From NCBI RefSeq assembly GCF_014202335.1, contig NZ_JACHGP010000016.1:62001-126000 (forward strand): a stretch of DNA of 64,000 nt, in the 5' to 3' direction. Shown piece by piece: positions 54,849 through 62,740 of this stretch. Source of the DNA: Mycobacterium sp. AZCC_0083. GTDB lineage: Bacteria > Actinomycetota > Actinomycetes > Mycobacteriales > Mycobacteriaceae. Every line of letters begins with the position of its first letter. The stretch's first letter is position 1. The notes under the pieces are model-generated. The model was given only the letters and a program-made list of their open reading frames with translations, was not told the DNA's origin and ran no database searches. Both the position numbers and the translations under genes were made by a program.

Positions 54849-56422
54849 CCGCTGGAACATCTCCCGCCCACCACGCGTCCACCACTGCAGAGAAGCTCGC
54901 CGAACTCCGCGAGAAGCTGGAGCTGGCCAAGGATCCCGGTGACGAGAAGGCCAAGGCCCGTCGCGACAAGAAGGGCATCCCGAGCGCCCGCGCGCGCATC
55001 TACGAACTGCTCGATCCGGGTAGCTTCCTCGAGATTGGCGCGCTGGCCCGCACGCCAGGTGATCCCAACGCGTTCTTCGGCGACGGCGTGGTGACCGGCC
55101 ACGGCACCATCGACGGGCGCCCAGTCGGTGTGTTCAGCCACGACCAGACGGTGTTCCAGGGTTCGGTCGGGGAGATGTTCGGACGCAAGGTCGCCCGCCT
55201 GATGGAGTGGGTGGCCATGGTCGGCTGCCCGATCATCGGCATCAACGACTCCGGTGGCGCCCGCATCCAGGATGCGGCGACGTCGCTTGCCTGGTACGCC
55301 GAGCTCGGCAGGCGCCACGAAATGTTGCGCGGCTTGGTCCCGGAGATCTCGTTGGTCTTCGGCAAGTGCGCTGGCGGAGCGGTGTATTCGCCGATCCAGA
55401 CCGACCTGATCGTCGCGGTGCGCGATCAGGGCTACATGTTCATCACGGGACCCGACGTGATCAAGGACGTCACCGGTGAGGACGTCAGCTTCGATGAGCT
55501 GGGCGGCGCCGACGTGCAGGCGCAGCGTGGCAACATCCACAAGGTGGTCGAGTCCGAGGCTGCGGCCTACCAGTACGTGCGCGAATACCTGAGCTTCTTG
55601 CCCTCCAACCACTTCGACGCCGTGCCGATCGTCAATCCCGGCCTCGAGCCCGAGATCACCCCATCCGATCTCGAGCTCGACTCGATCGTGCCGGACTCGG
55701 ACAACCAGGCCTACGACATGCACGAGATCCTGCTGCGGATCTTCGACGACGGTGACGTCTTCGAGATAGCCGAGCAGCGAAGCCCGTCCATGATCACCGC
55801 GTTCGCCAGGGTTGACGGCCATCCGGTCGGGGTGATCGCCAACCAGCCGATGAACATGTCCGGCGCCGTTGGCAACGAGGCCTCCGACAAGGCAGCCGGT
55901 TTCATTCGGTTCTGCGACTCGTTCAACCTGCCGCTGGTCTTCGTCGTCGACACCCCGGGCGCGATGCCGGGTCTTGACGAGGAGAAGGGCGGCATCATCA
56001 AGCGCGGCGGGCGGTTCTTCAACGCCATCGTGGAAGCGGACGTGCCGAAGGTGACCTTCGTCGTGCGCAAGGCCTACGGCGGCGGTTACGCGGTCATGGG
56101 TTCCAAGCAGTTGTCCGCGGACTTGAACTTCGCGTGGCCCACCGCGCGCATCGCGGTGATCGGCGCCGAGGGTGCAGCCCAGCTACTGGTGAAACGCTTC
56201 CCCGATCCGACGGCGCCCGAGGTGCAGAAGATCCGCGCCGACTTCATCGAGGGGTACAACCTCAACCTGGCGACACCGTGGATCGCCGCCGAGCGCGGCT
56301 ACATCGATGGCGTCATCGAACCGCACGAGACGCGGCTGCTACTGCGTAAGTCGCTGAATTTGTTGCGGGACAAGCAGAATCCCCACAAGGTGCTGCGCAA
56401 GCACGGCCTGACTCCACTCTAG
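54845..56422 (+). CDS. accD4: Acyl-CoA carboxylase carboxyltransferase subunit AccD4
   Basis: The ATG at 54845 overlaps the pks13 stop, giving 525 residues. Both halves of the carboxyltransferase are visible: GCPIIGINDSGGARIQDAATSL with FGKCAGGAVYSPIQTDL in the first, and GVIANQPMNMSGAVGNEASDKAAGFIRFCD with VVDTPGAMPGLDEEKGGIIKRGGRFF in the second. With biotin carboxylase AccA3 and AccE5/AccD5 it carboxylates the C24-C26 acyl-CoA that Pks13 condenses. Last gene of the mycolate operon (Rv3799c). Confidence 0.97.
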
Positions 56423-56474
56423 ATCCCGCCTGCGGCCCGCGATGAGTTCTCCTGGTTCGCGCAGTCTGTATGCC

Positions 56475-57080
56475 ATGAGGAAAATCACCGCAGGCATGTT
56501 CGTTTCGCTCGACGGGGTCGTCGAGGCGCCCGACCAGTGGCACTTCCCGTACTTCAACGACGAGATGGGCGCAGCCGTCGACGCGCAGCTCGGTGCGGCC
56601 GACACGATCCTGCTGGGTCGTGAGACCTACGACAGCTTCGCAGGCGCGTGGCCGGACCGCGAGGCCGACGGCGGCGAGGATGCCGAGTTCGCGAAGAAGC
56701 TCGGCGATGCACGCAAGATCGTGGTGTCGCGCCAACGGCTCGAATTCGATTGGCGAAACTCCGAACAGCTCACCGGCGACCTCGTCGACGCCGTGAGTGC
56801 GCTGAAGAGCGAGCCGGGTGGCGATATCGCGATGAGCGGTTCGGTTTCGGTGGTCCGCCAGCTGCTGGCCGCAGGCCTGCTCGACGAACTGCACCTGTTC
56901 GTGCATCCGATCGCCGTCCGCACCGGCGCGCGGCTCTTCGACGACGGCGAAACCATCCCGCTGCGGTTGTTGAGCTCGCAGGCCTTCAAGACCGGAGTGC
57001 TGTATCTCGTCTACGCCCGCGACGACGTCGAGCGGACGGGGACCTACGAGGACGCCAAACTGCACCTGCCGCAGGACTAA
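56475..57080 (+). CDS. Dihydrofolate reductase / RibD C-terminal family protein
   Basis: The ATG at 56475 gives 201 residues with the family N-terminus MRKITAGMFVSLDGVVEAPDQW, then ADTILLGRETYDSFAGAWP and DIAMSGSVSVVRQLLAAGLLDELHLFVHPI, which are the NADPH-binding features of the RibD C-terminal domain group. The substrate is unknown; few of these reduce dihydrofolate. The stop codon TAA (57078-57080) lies inside the terminal repeat of the next element, so the last residues may have been changed by the insertion. It is not co-transcribed with accD4 in other mycobacteria as far as I know. Confidence 0.85.
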   Translation: MRKITAGMFVSLDGVVEAPDQWHFPYFNDEMGAAVDAQLGAADTILLGRETYDSFAGAWPDREADGGEDAEFAKKLGDARKIVVSRQRLEFDWRNSEQLTGDLVDAVSALKSEPGGDIAMSGSVSVVRQLLAAGLLDELHLFVHPIAVRTGARLFDDGETIPLRLLSSQAFKTGVLYLVYARDDVERTGTYEDAKLHLPQD

Positions 57081-57092
57081 GAGTTGACCCGT
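57077..57092. repeat. Terminal inverted repeat, left
   Basis: Left 16-bp arm of the 2.46-kb element. It contains the stop codon of the DHFR-like gene. TGACCC (57085-57090) also pairs with GGGTCA (57096-57101) around GTTGT, a small hairpin that overlaps the stop codon of the TnpB-like gene. Confidence 0.85.
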
Positions 57093-57098
57093 TGTGGG

Positions 57099-59123
57099 TC
57101 ATGCAGCGCCAATCAGCTTGGGGGCTGGTTGTTTGCGGCTGGTTCCGTGACGTCCAGGCTTTTGGGCTGGTCTGTTCGGGGGTGTGCCGGGTGCTGCTTG
57201 TTCAGCAGAGGCCACCGCCTGGTGGTGGCTGCCGGTCCTGGCCGATCCGTCATCGGGTGATGGTGGTGGCTGGTGCCGGTTGACTGAACCCTCCCACTCT
57301 TGCTGGGAGGCCAGCCCATCGCGCAGGGCGTGGGCAAGTCGGTAGTCGACCCGCGCGGTGCGCGGATCATCGGGGTTGGCGAGTTCGACGCAGGCCGCCA
57401 ATACCGCGGAGACGATGTCGCGGTCGGCGCGCAGCCCGCAATGTGGGCACACGTGGGTGCGCTGTTTCAACGCTTTAGACACCCGTGTCCCGCACAGGCA
57501 GTGCTGCGACATCGCGGTGCCATGAGTGCCGGCACGATACAACCGCCCGCCAGTGGCATGGCATTCATGCCCGAGTGCGGCCACGAGCATGCCGGGGCTG
57601 AACAACGCGATCCGTTTGCCCCACAACCGCGCCCAGGCAGAGATGCGGCAGTCCTCCACGGTGACGATGTTGCCGTGGGCGGCCACGATCGCTGCGGCGA
57701 CCTCGGTAGCGCGGGCCTGTTTGGCTTGACTGGTGCGTCGCGATTCGGCGGAGTGATCACACCGTGTGCGCTGATAACGCCGGGAGAGTGCGTCGTGGCG
57801 GTACGCCCGCAGTGGAACACCATCGGTGCGGGCGTGCCGCGCCCCACCCGGAGTGGCGATCTGCTTGGCGGGCAATCCTTCCGCGGCTCGCCGCTGGGCA
57901 CGTTGGTGTTGCCGCGCCGACGGACCGTATTGGGCTGCGTTGGTGTTGCGCCGCGAGCGATCCAACGCCTTCTGCCGCGCCCGAGCCCGCTGCGCGGCCC
58001 GCATCGCGGTCTTCTGCTGCTCCTTGGTGCAGTCGATCCGATCGACGAGCAGTCCCTGCTCGGGCTGCGCGGTGGCGAATGAGGCGATCGCCAGGTTGGA
58101 CACGTTGGCATCCACCCCGGCCCGCCGACCTGTGGGAATCCGGTCACGGCGTGCGATCGTCGACGGCGACTGAAACCCACCGGCATGGATGAGCAGGTGT
58201 GCGTAGTAGCGCCAGCCGCCGGGGGCTTTGCGGTCACGCACCCGTACCAGGTCGATCTTGTGCCAGAAAGCCGGGTCGGCCAGGAAATGGGTTAGGTGTG
58301 GCCAGTGGCCCGCCCCGGACGCCAGTCGCACCGGCAGCACGAGGTCACCGGCGGGTAGGCCGGTGAACACCACCGCCAGCGCCCCGTCGTGATGCCACCA
58401 CGACTTACTCGCCGGCCGTACGGGCGTCTGCAGTCGGGCTGGCTGGGCCAGGATCGAGGTGCCGACCGCCCGGGTGGCTGCCTGCTGGGCGGTGCGCACC
58501 CCTGCGGGCAGTTGCGGGTGGCGGTAGGTGGTCAGGTGTCCGTCCAAGGTGCCCACCAGGCGGTAGGTCTCCCACGTCGGCTGGTCTTTGGTGTGCGACC
58601 GTGCGCGCCCGGGAATGCGGGTGAAATCCCACCACGACCCGACCCGCGGCGGCCCGTACCGGCGCCCCGAGGAATCGCTGAACAGATACCGGTCGATCGT
58701 CTCCCACACCTCATCGGCCACGTGCAAACCCACCGCTTTGGTGAGGTGATCACGCATCCACCCACTGGCCTCGATGTGCGTCTTCGCGGCGGCTTCAATG
58801 CCCTTGCGGGTCAACCCCAACCGCGCCCGCAACGCTTTCGGATCGGCTGCCCGTTCGTGGTGGGCGGCCCAATACGCCGCGCACCGGGCCGCGGCGTCAC
58901 GCTGCACCGCCCGCCGCAACCGAAACACCGCCGCCCACTGCCGTTGCAGCCGCCGCCGCACGAGGTCATCGGTGGCGTCCAGTTCCAGGCGGATTACCGC
59001 TACCGGCCCGTCGTAGGTGAAGTTCGGGGCCTTGGACTTACCGCGCCGACGCGGCCCACCCACGACCGCATCACCGCTGGTCGCGGCAATGAAGGCGGTA
59101 GGCACGCTTGCCATGAAAAGCAT
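57099..59123 (-). CDS. Large TnpB/Cas12-like protein with RuvC nuclease core and zinc ribbon
   Basis: From ATG 59123 (or 59114) the product has about 674 residues, against about 400 for usual TnpB; the frame is open to 59360, but that N-terminus looks non-coding. A basic start (GGPRRRGKSKAPNFTYDG) precedes a long N-terminal region (about 35-330) with many Arg/Lys/Trp residues. RuvC motif I is AGVDANVSNLAIAS (Asp about 338), an Arg/Gln-rich bridge of 150 residues follows, motif II is NIVTVEDCRISAW (Glu about 490), the zinc ribbon is HCLCG with CPHCG (Cys about 542, 544, 559, 562), and motif III is ADRDIVSAVLA (Asp 567/569). A 90-residue Pro/Arg-rich tail ends the protein. All catalytic acids are kept. 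It is probably an RNA-guided nuclease of the TnpB/Cas12 lineage; no CRISPR array is nearby. Identity within the lineage is open. Confidence 0.8.
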   Translation of the reverse strand: MLFMASVPTAFIAATSGDAVVGGPRRRGKSKAPNFTYDGPVAVIRLELDATDDLVRRRLQRQWAAVFRLRRAVQRDAAARCAAYWAAHHERAADPKALRARLGLTRKGIEAAAKTHIEASGWMRDHLTKAVGLHVADEVWETIDRYLFSDSSGRRYGPPRVGSWWDFTRIPGRARSHTKDQPTWETYRLVGTLDGHLTTYRHPQLPAGVRTAQQAATRAVGTSILAQPARLQTPVRPASKSWWHHDGALAVVFTGLPAGDLVLPVRLASGAGHWPHLTHFLADPAFWHKIDLVRVRDRKAPGGWRYYAHLLIHAGGFQSPSTIARRDRIPTGRRAGVDANVSNLAIASFATAQPEQGLLVDRIDCTKEQQKTAMRAAQRARARQKALDRSRRNTNAAQYGPSARQHQRAQRRAAEGLPAKQIATPGGARHARTDGVPLRAYRHDALSRRYQRTRCDHSAESRRTSQAKQARATEVAAAIVAAHGNIVTVEDCRISAWARLWGKRIALFSPGMLVAALGHECHATGGRLYRAGTHGTAMSQHCLCGTRVSKALKQRTHVCPHCGLRADRDIVSAVLAACVELANPDDPRTARVDYRLAHALRDGLASQQEWEGSVNRHQPPPSPDDGSARTGSHHQAVASAEQAAPGTPPNRPAQKPGRHGTSRKQPAPKLIGAA

Positions 59124-59521
59124 GCAACCACACACCACCGACACCGAGCCGCCGCGCCGATACCGAACCTGGCCGGCGCACACCGGATCAACCGAACACC
59201 AGTTCCGCACTGTTGAGCACCAGCCGATCCGCCCGTGGACCGGATCATCCACCACCTGGTGGCCGGTGCTGGCCAACGTAGGGCGACTCGACGCCAACGG
59301 GGCGGGCCAGCCGTCGATCATCGATGACACCCTGAACCTCCTGCACAACCAGTCGATCACCCGCGATCGGCAAGAACTACTGGCGCAGCGTGAACACCCA
59401 CGTCTTCACCGGCGCGCGATGCCGCACGGTGACCGTCGTCGCCCGCTGCGCGGCCCGGTCACCGCAACGAGCCCCCCACACCGTCGCCGGACTCTGCAAC
59501 CTCAAAGACCCGCGGGCAGTT
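59124..59521. other. 398-bp segment upstream of the TnpB-like gene inside the element
   Basis: No gene is recognised. Short frames on the plus strand are open over parts of it, for example one reading NTHVFTGARCRTVTVVARC near the right repeat, which might be a decayed gene. It could also hold the promoter and a guide RNA gene of the element. Confidence 0.3.
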
Positions 59522-59537
59522 ACGGGTCAACTCTTAG
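59522..59537. repeat. Terminal inverted repeat, right
   Basis: Right 16-bp arm, exact reverse complement of 57077-57092. It is followed by GTTTAGTTGTCTCG and, 57 bases on, by the start of the DUF4331 gene. Confidence 0.85.
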
Positions 59538-59593
59538 GTTTAGTTGTCTCGAACTACTAGGAACGCGGACCGAAGTCGGGTTGAATTCGTTTC

Positions 59594-60598
59594 GTGTCCA
59601 ACCACTTCACCGGCCTGAGTCTCGGCCCACCACTCGGCGATCAGCGGCTCGACCTCTGCGATCTGTACGCCTTCGAGTCACCTGCCGACCCCACCAAGAC
59701 GGTGCTGATCCTCAATGCCAACCCGCAGGCGGACTTCCTGCACCCGGACGCGATCTACCGCCTCGCCGTCGACAACGACGGCGACCTGCGCAACGACATC
59801 GCGTTCAGCTTCGTGTTCTCCGAACCCGCGGATGGACGTCAGACCGTCGACGTGTACCTGGCCGTCGACGACGAGGCCGAGGAACCCGAAGCCGTCGGAT
59901 CGAAGATCTTCGACGCGGTCGAGGTGTCCTTCGGCAAGACGCCGAACATCGCCACCTCCGGCAGCTTCACGTTCTTCGCGGGCGCCCGCAGCGATGCGTT
60001 CTTCTTCGACTTCGACGGTGTCAAGAGTCTGTTCGACACGTCGGGCACTAGGAACTTCACCTCGTACAATCAGCCGCGTCCCGAAACACCTTGGACGGGA
60101 GTCGATTCCAACACCCAAGCCAATGTGTGCTCGATGGTGATCGAGATGCCGACGAGCGCACTCGGCCCGGCTCCCGACATCCGGGTGTGGGGCCGCTGCA
60201 GCCTGCATCGCGACGGCGAGCTGCTGCACGTCGACCGGGCGGGACACCCGTCGGTGAGCAGCTTCTTCAACACCGACGACACCAAGGAGGAGTACAACGC
60301 CTCCGAACCGATCCGGGATCGCGAGCGGTGGATCGACATGTTCATCCACCTGATGGGCCACACCGGCGGTTACTCGCGGGATGAGGCGATCGCTGCGATC
60401 GACGAGGAGGGCACCCTGCCCGACATGCTCACCTACGACCCGTCGAAGCCCGCGAAGTACCCGAACGGCCGTGTGTTCACCGACGACGTGATCGACTACC
60501 GGCTCGGTTTCCTGACCAAGGGTGAGTGCCCACCGAGCGGGCTCAGCCCGCACGCCGACTCGCTCGGTGAGTTCCCGTATCTCGGGACGCCGCACTGA
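59594..60598 (+). CDS. DUF4331 family protein
   Basis: The 334-residue product matches the DUF4331 layout: DLCDLYAFESPADPTKTVLILNANP near the N-terminus, YRLAVDNDGDLRNDIAFSFVFSE, then FFAGARSDAFFFDFDGV and a C-terminal DDVIDYRLGFLTKGECP. There is no signal peptide. The start is a GTG. Many DUF4331 proteins are found in bacteria, with no known reaction; a beta-propeller-like or lectin-like fold has been guessed. The gene has no operon partner: the IR element lies upstream and a hairpin terminator downstream. Confidence 0.85.
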   Translation: MSNHFTGLSLGPPLGDQRLDLCDLYAFESPADPTKTVLILNANPQADFLHPDAIYRLAVDNDGDLRNDIAFSFVFSEPADGRQTVDVYLAVDDEAEEPEAVGSKIFDAVEVSFGKTPNIATSGSFTFFAGARSDAFFFDFDGVKSLFDTSGTRNFTSYNQPRPETPWTGVDSNTQANVCSMVIEMPTSALGPAPDIRVWGRCSLHRDGELLHVDRAGHPSVSSFFNTDDTKEEYNASEPIRDRERWIDMFIHLMGHTGGYSRDEAIAAIDEEGTLPDMLTYDPSKPAKYPNGRVFTDDVIDYRLGFLTKGECPPSGLSPHADSLGEFPYLGTPH

Positions 60599-60632
60599 CC
60601 GTCACCTGGTGAGACTCGCCTGGCGAGACAGA

Positions 60633-60665
60633 GCCCTTGGGTTTGCTGAATACAAACCCAAGGGC
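60633..60665 (+). terminator. Hairpin after the DUF4331 gene
   Basis: GCCCTTGGGTTTG (60633-60645) and CAAACCCAAGGGC (60653-60665) form a perfect 13-bp stem with a 7-base loop, 35 bases after the stop. No T tract follows. Confidence 0.75.
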
Positions 60666-61133
60666 CGTCCCTGCGGAGCGTCCCCTCGTTGCTCCGCACC
60701 CCTCGATGTTGACCACCCTGCGGTTGGCGCGCGCCTTCTCACCAGTGGCCATCTCAACCGCTTCAGTCGATTCGACGGACCTTGCTGTCACTGCCTGCGA
60801 CGTTAGCGACGTATTGACAGAAGATTCACGGATTCGACAAAACAAAAGGATATTTCTGCAGGTTGTACCAGGCATTGATTGATCTACGAGTAGTGACAAC
60901 GTGGCTCGGCAAGGATCGGTTGGTGACATCAAGATCATTTGCTAAAAAATCAACTCCCGCGACAATGTAGAGGTTCTCATCGATCACGATCCGTGCGGTG
61001 GGCGGGGGCCCGTTGCCTGCGCGCCGGTGGGCATCCGGTTGGCGACATGTTCATCGGGGCGGTTGGCGCCGTGGCGTTGCTCGCCCGACGTCGCTCGGCG
61101 CGCCGCACTTGCGGCCTGCCCCGCCAGTTAAGG
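60666..61133. other. Intergenic region before TnpB element copy 2
   Basis: I see no credible gene in these 468 bases. The first half includes AT-rich patches (60830-60960, with TTGCTAAAAAATCAAC), unusual for this chromosome, which may mark foreign or regulatory DNA. Small frames there lack family features. Confidence 0.4.
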
Positions 61134-61229
61134 GTGTCGAACAGCCGACTGTGTTCGACTACTCGCGCCGTGGCACGCCGATCGCTGCTGGTCAGGGTGT
61201 TGTCGGTGTGCTGTGCGATCCTCGCGGTG

Positions 61230-62668
61230 ATGTCTCGGCACACCGCTTTCCGGTTCTGTCTCGACCCCACCGTCGAGCAGAGCGAGGTGCTGGCCCGGCA
61301 TGCAGGAGCGGCCCGGTTCGCATACAACCAGTGCCTACGGATCGTGAAAACCGCTCTCACGCAACGCAAGTTCGATCCCTCCATCGAGGTGCCGTGGACC
61401 GGGTTCGATCTGATCAACACGTTCAACGCCTGGAAGAAGACCGAAGACGCTGGCCGGGTCTTCACCGTCGGCACCGACGGCACCATCGGTGTGCTGGTAA
61501 CGGGCCTGGCCTGGCGGGCCGAGGTGTGTCAGCAGGTGTTCGAGGAAGCAGCGGTAGACCTCGGCGCAGGGCTCAAAGGCTGGTCGGATTCCCGCTGCGG
61601 CAAGCGCAACGGCAAGCGCGTCGGTTTTCCCCGGTTCAAGAAGAAAGCCGGTGCGCTGCCGTCGTTTCGGCTGCGCAACAGACACCGCAAGGGCAAGCCA
61701 GCGGCGATCCGCGTCGGGGAGAAGAACAGGCCACGCTCGATCACCCTGCCCGGCATCGGGCTGATCGGGGTGCATGACGACACCCGCCGGTTGCGCCGCA
61801 TGCTCGCCAAGGGTCGGGCGACGATCCTGTTCGCCACCATCAGCCACCACGCCGGGCGCTGGTCGGTGTCGCTGAATGTCGAAGCCGCCGACCTACACCA
61901 AGCCCATCAGCACCCAGCCCGTCATCCCGGCGACGACGGGGGCTGGGTCGGCATCGACCGGGGTTTGTCGGCGTTCCTCGTCGCATCCACCAGCGACGGC
62001 CAACAAGTCGGCCGCATCGATGATCCGCCCAAGGCCTTGGCCGCCGGAATGGCCAAGCAAAAGCGGTTGGCGAAATCGTTGTCCCGCAAGAAGAAAGGAT
62101 CACACAACCGTCGTGACGCCGCCGCCAAACTGGCCCGTCACCACCATCACGTCGCCAATGTGCGCCGCCATTTCCTGCATCAGGTCACGGGCGCGCTGGT
62201 CAAGACCCACGACCGGCTCGTCATCGAAGATCTGAACATCGGGGGGATGCTGACCAACCATCGCCTGGCGCGCGCGATCTCAGATGCTGGGTGGGCAGAA
62301 TTCGCCCGCCTGCTGCACTACAAACAGGCCTGGCGCGATGGTCAAGTGGTCATCGCTGACCCTGGTATCCATCCAGCAAGCGGTGCGGGCAATGCGGCAC
62401 CGTCCGCAACGACCTCACCCTTGCTGACCGCGTGTTCACTTGTGCTTGCGGACATTGCATGGACCGCGACCGCAACGCCGCGATGAATCTGGCCCGCTGG
62501 GGCCAGACCCATCAGCACGAAGCCTCACCAGATCCCCGGACCCCCAAGCAACGGGGCCGGGCCACCAACGCCCGCCGACGGGACGGCTCTGACCAGCACC
62601 CCACGTGTGCTGGCGAAACCAGCCCGGTTGACGCAGGAACTGACATTCACGCCGCACCAGCGGCCTGA
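61230..62668 (+). pseudogene. tnpB: tnpB of copy 2, broken by a one-base deletion
   Basis: ATG 61230 starts a frame that follows the copy 1 protein (MSRHTAFRFCLDPTVEQ...) with RuvC I (GWVGIDRGLS) and RuvC II (LVIEDLNIGG) intact. At about 62360-62363, where copy 1 encodes ADRWYPS, one base is missing (GACCCTGG instead of GAC-CNC-TGG), and the frame runs on to a stop at 62484-62486 with unrelated residues. The zinc ribbon (CGQC, CACGHC) and RuvC III (MDRDRNAAMN) continue in another frame up to 62668. The first product lacks the third catalytic Asp, so no nuclease is expected unless frameshifting occurs. Confidence 0.85.
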
Positions 62669-62730
62669 ACCGACGACGCCCGAGAAGGGCGGTGTCGAAC
62701 ACTCACCCGAGTTTGTTCGACACGCTTTAG
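62516..62730 (+). ncRNA. Putative omega (guide) RNA of TnpB element copy 2
   Basis: Bases 62516-62610 equal 1450-1544 of copy 1 without a mismatch, followed by the right-end hairpin and the boundary at 62730. The flank just after it, which would be the guide, is AATTCCGCCCATGCCGCTGG and covers the start codon of the kinase gene. The RNA is inferred from conservation and position. Confidence 0.5.
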
Positions 62731-62733
62731 AAT
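62728..62733 (+). promoter_or_regulatory. -10 box (TAGAAT) of the kinase gene, formed across the IS boundary
   Basis: TAGAAT is followed by seven bases and the ATG of the kinase, the spacing of a leaderless start. TAG is the last triplet of the element and AAT is host flank, the same split as at rraA. Confidence 0.55.
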
Positions 62734-62740
62734 TCCGCCC

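Larger units (their letters stand above)
57077..59537 (-). mobile_element. Inverted-repeat-bounded element carrying a large TnpB-like protein
   Basis: CTAAGAGTTGACCCGT (57077-57092) is the exact reverse complement of ACGGGTCAACTCTTAG (59522-59537), a perfect 16-bp terminal inverted repeat around 2,461 bp. The only clear gene inside is the large TnpB-like CDS on the minus strand. No DDE, Y1 or serine transposase is seen, and no target-site duplication is visible beside the repeats. IS605/IS607 elements do not normally have long terminal inverted repeats, so this does not fit a standard TnpB element. It has no counterpart in the conserved gene order. Confidence 0.75.
61134..62730 (+). mobile_element. 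TnpB element, IS200/IS605-type without tnpA, copy 2
   Basis: The right end at 62730 is fixed by loss of similarity with copy 1. It carries a perfect hairpin, GTGTCGAAC (62692-62700) with GTTCGACAC (62715-62723). At the left end a matching hairpin, GTCGAAC (61136-61142) with GTTCGAC (61153-61159), repeats the same arms, so both ends have hairpins as in IS605-type elements. The left border is approximate. tnpA is absent and tnpB is frameshifted. The right end lies 10 bases before the kinase start codon. Confidence 0.78.

Noticed and set aside
57099..59360. Start of the TnpB-like protein at GTG 59360
   Set aside because: The first 79 residues read like translated non-coding DNA (Cys/Trp-rich without pattern); ATG 59123 precedes the basic, structured part.
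60637..60882. Small plus-strand gene after the DUF4331 gene
   Set aside because: It starts inside the terminator hairpin, has mixed codon usage and no recognisable features.
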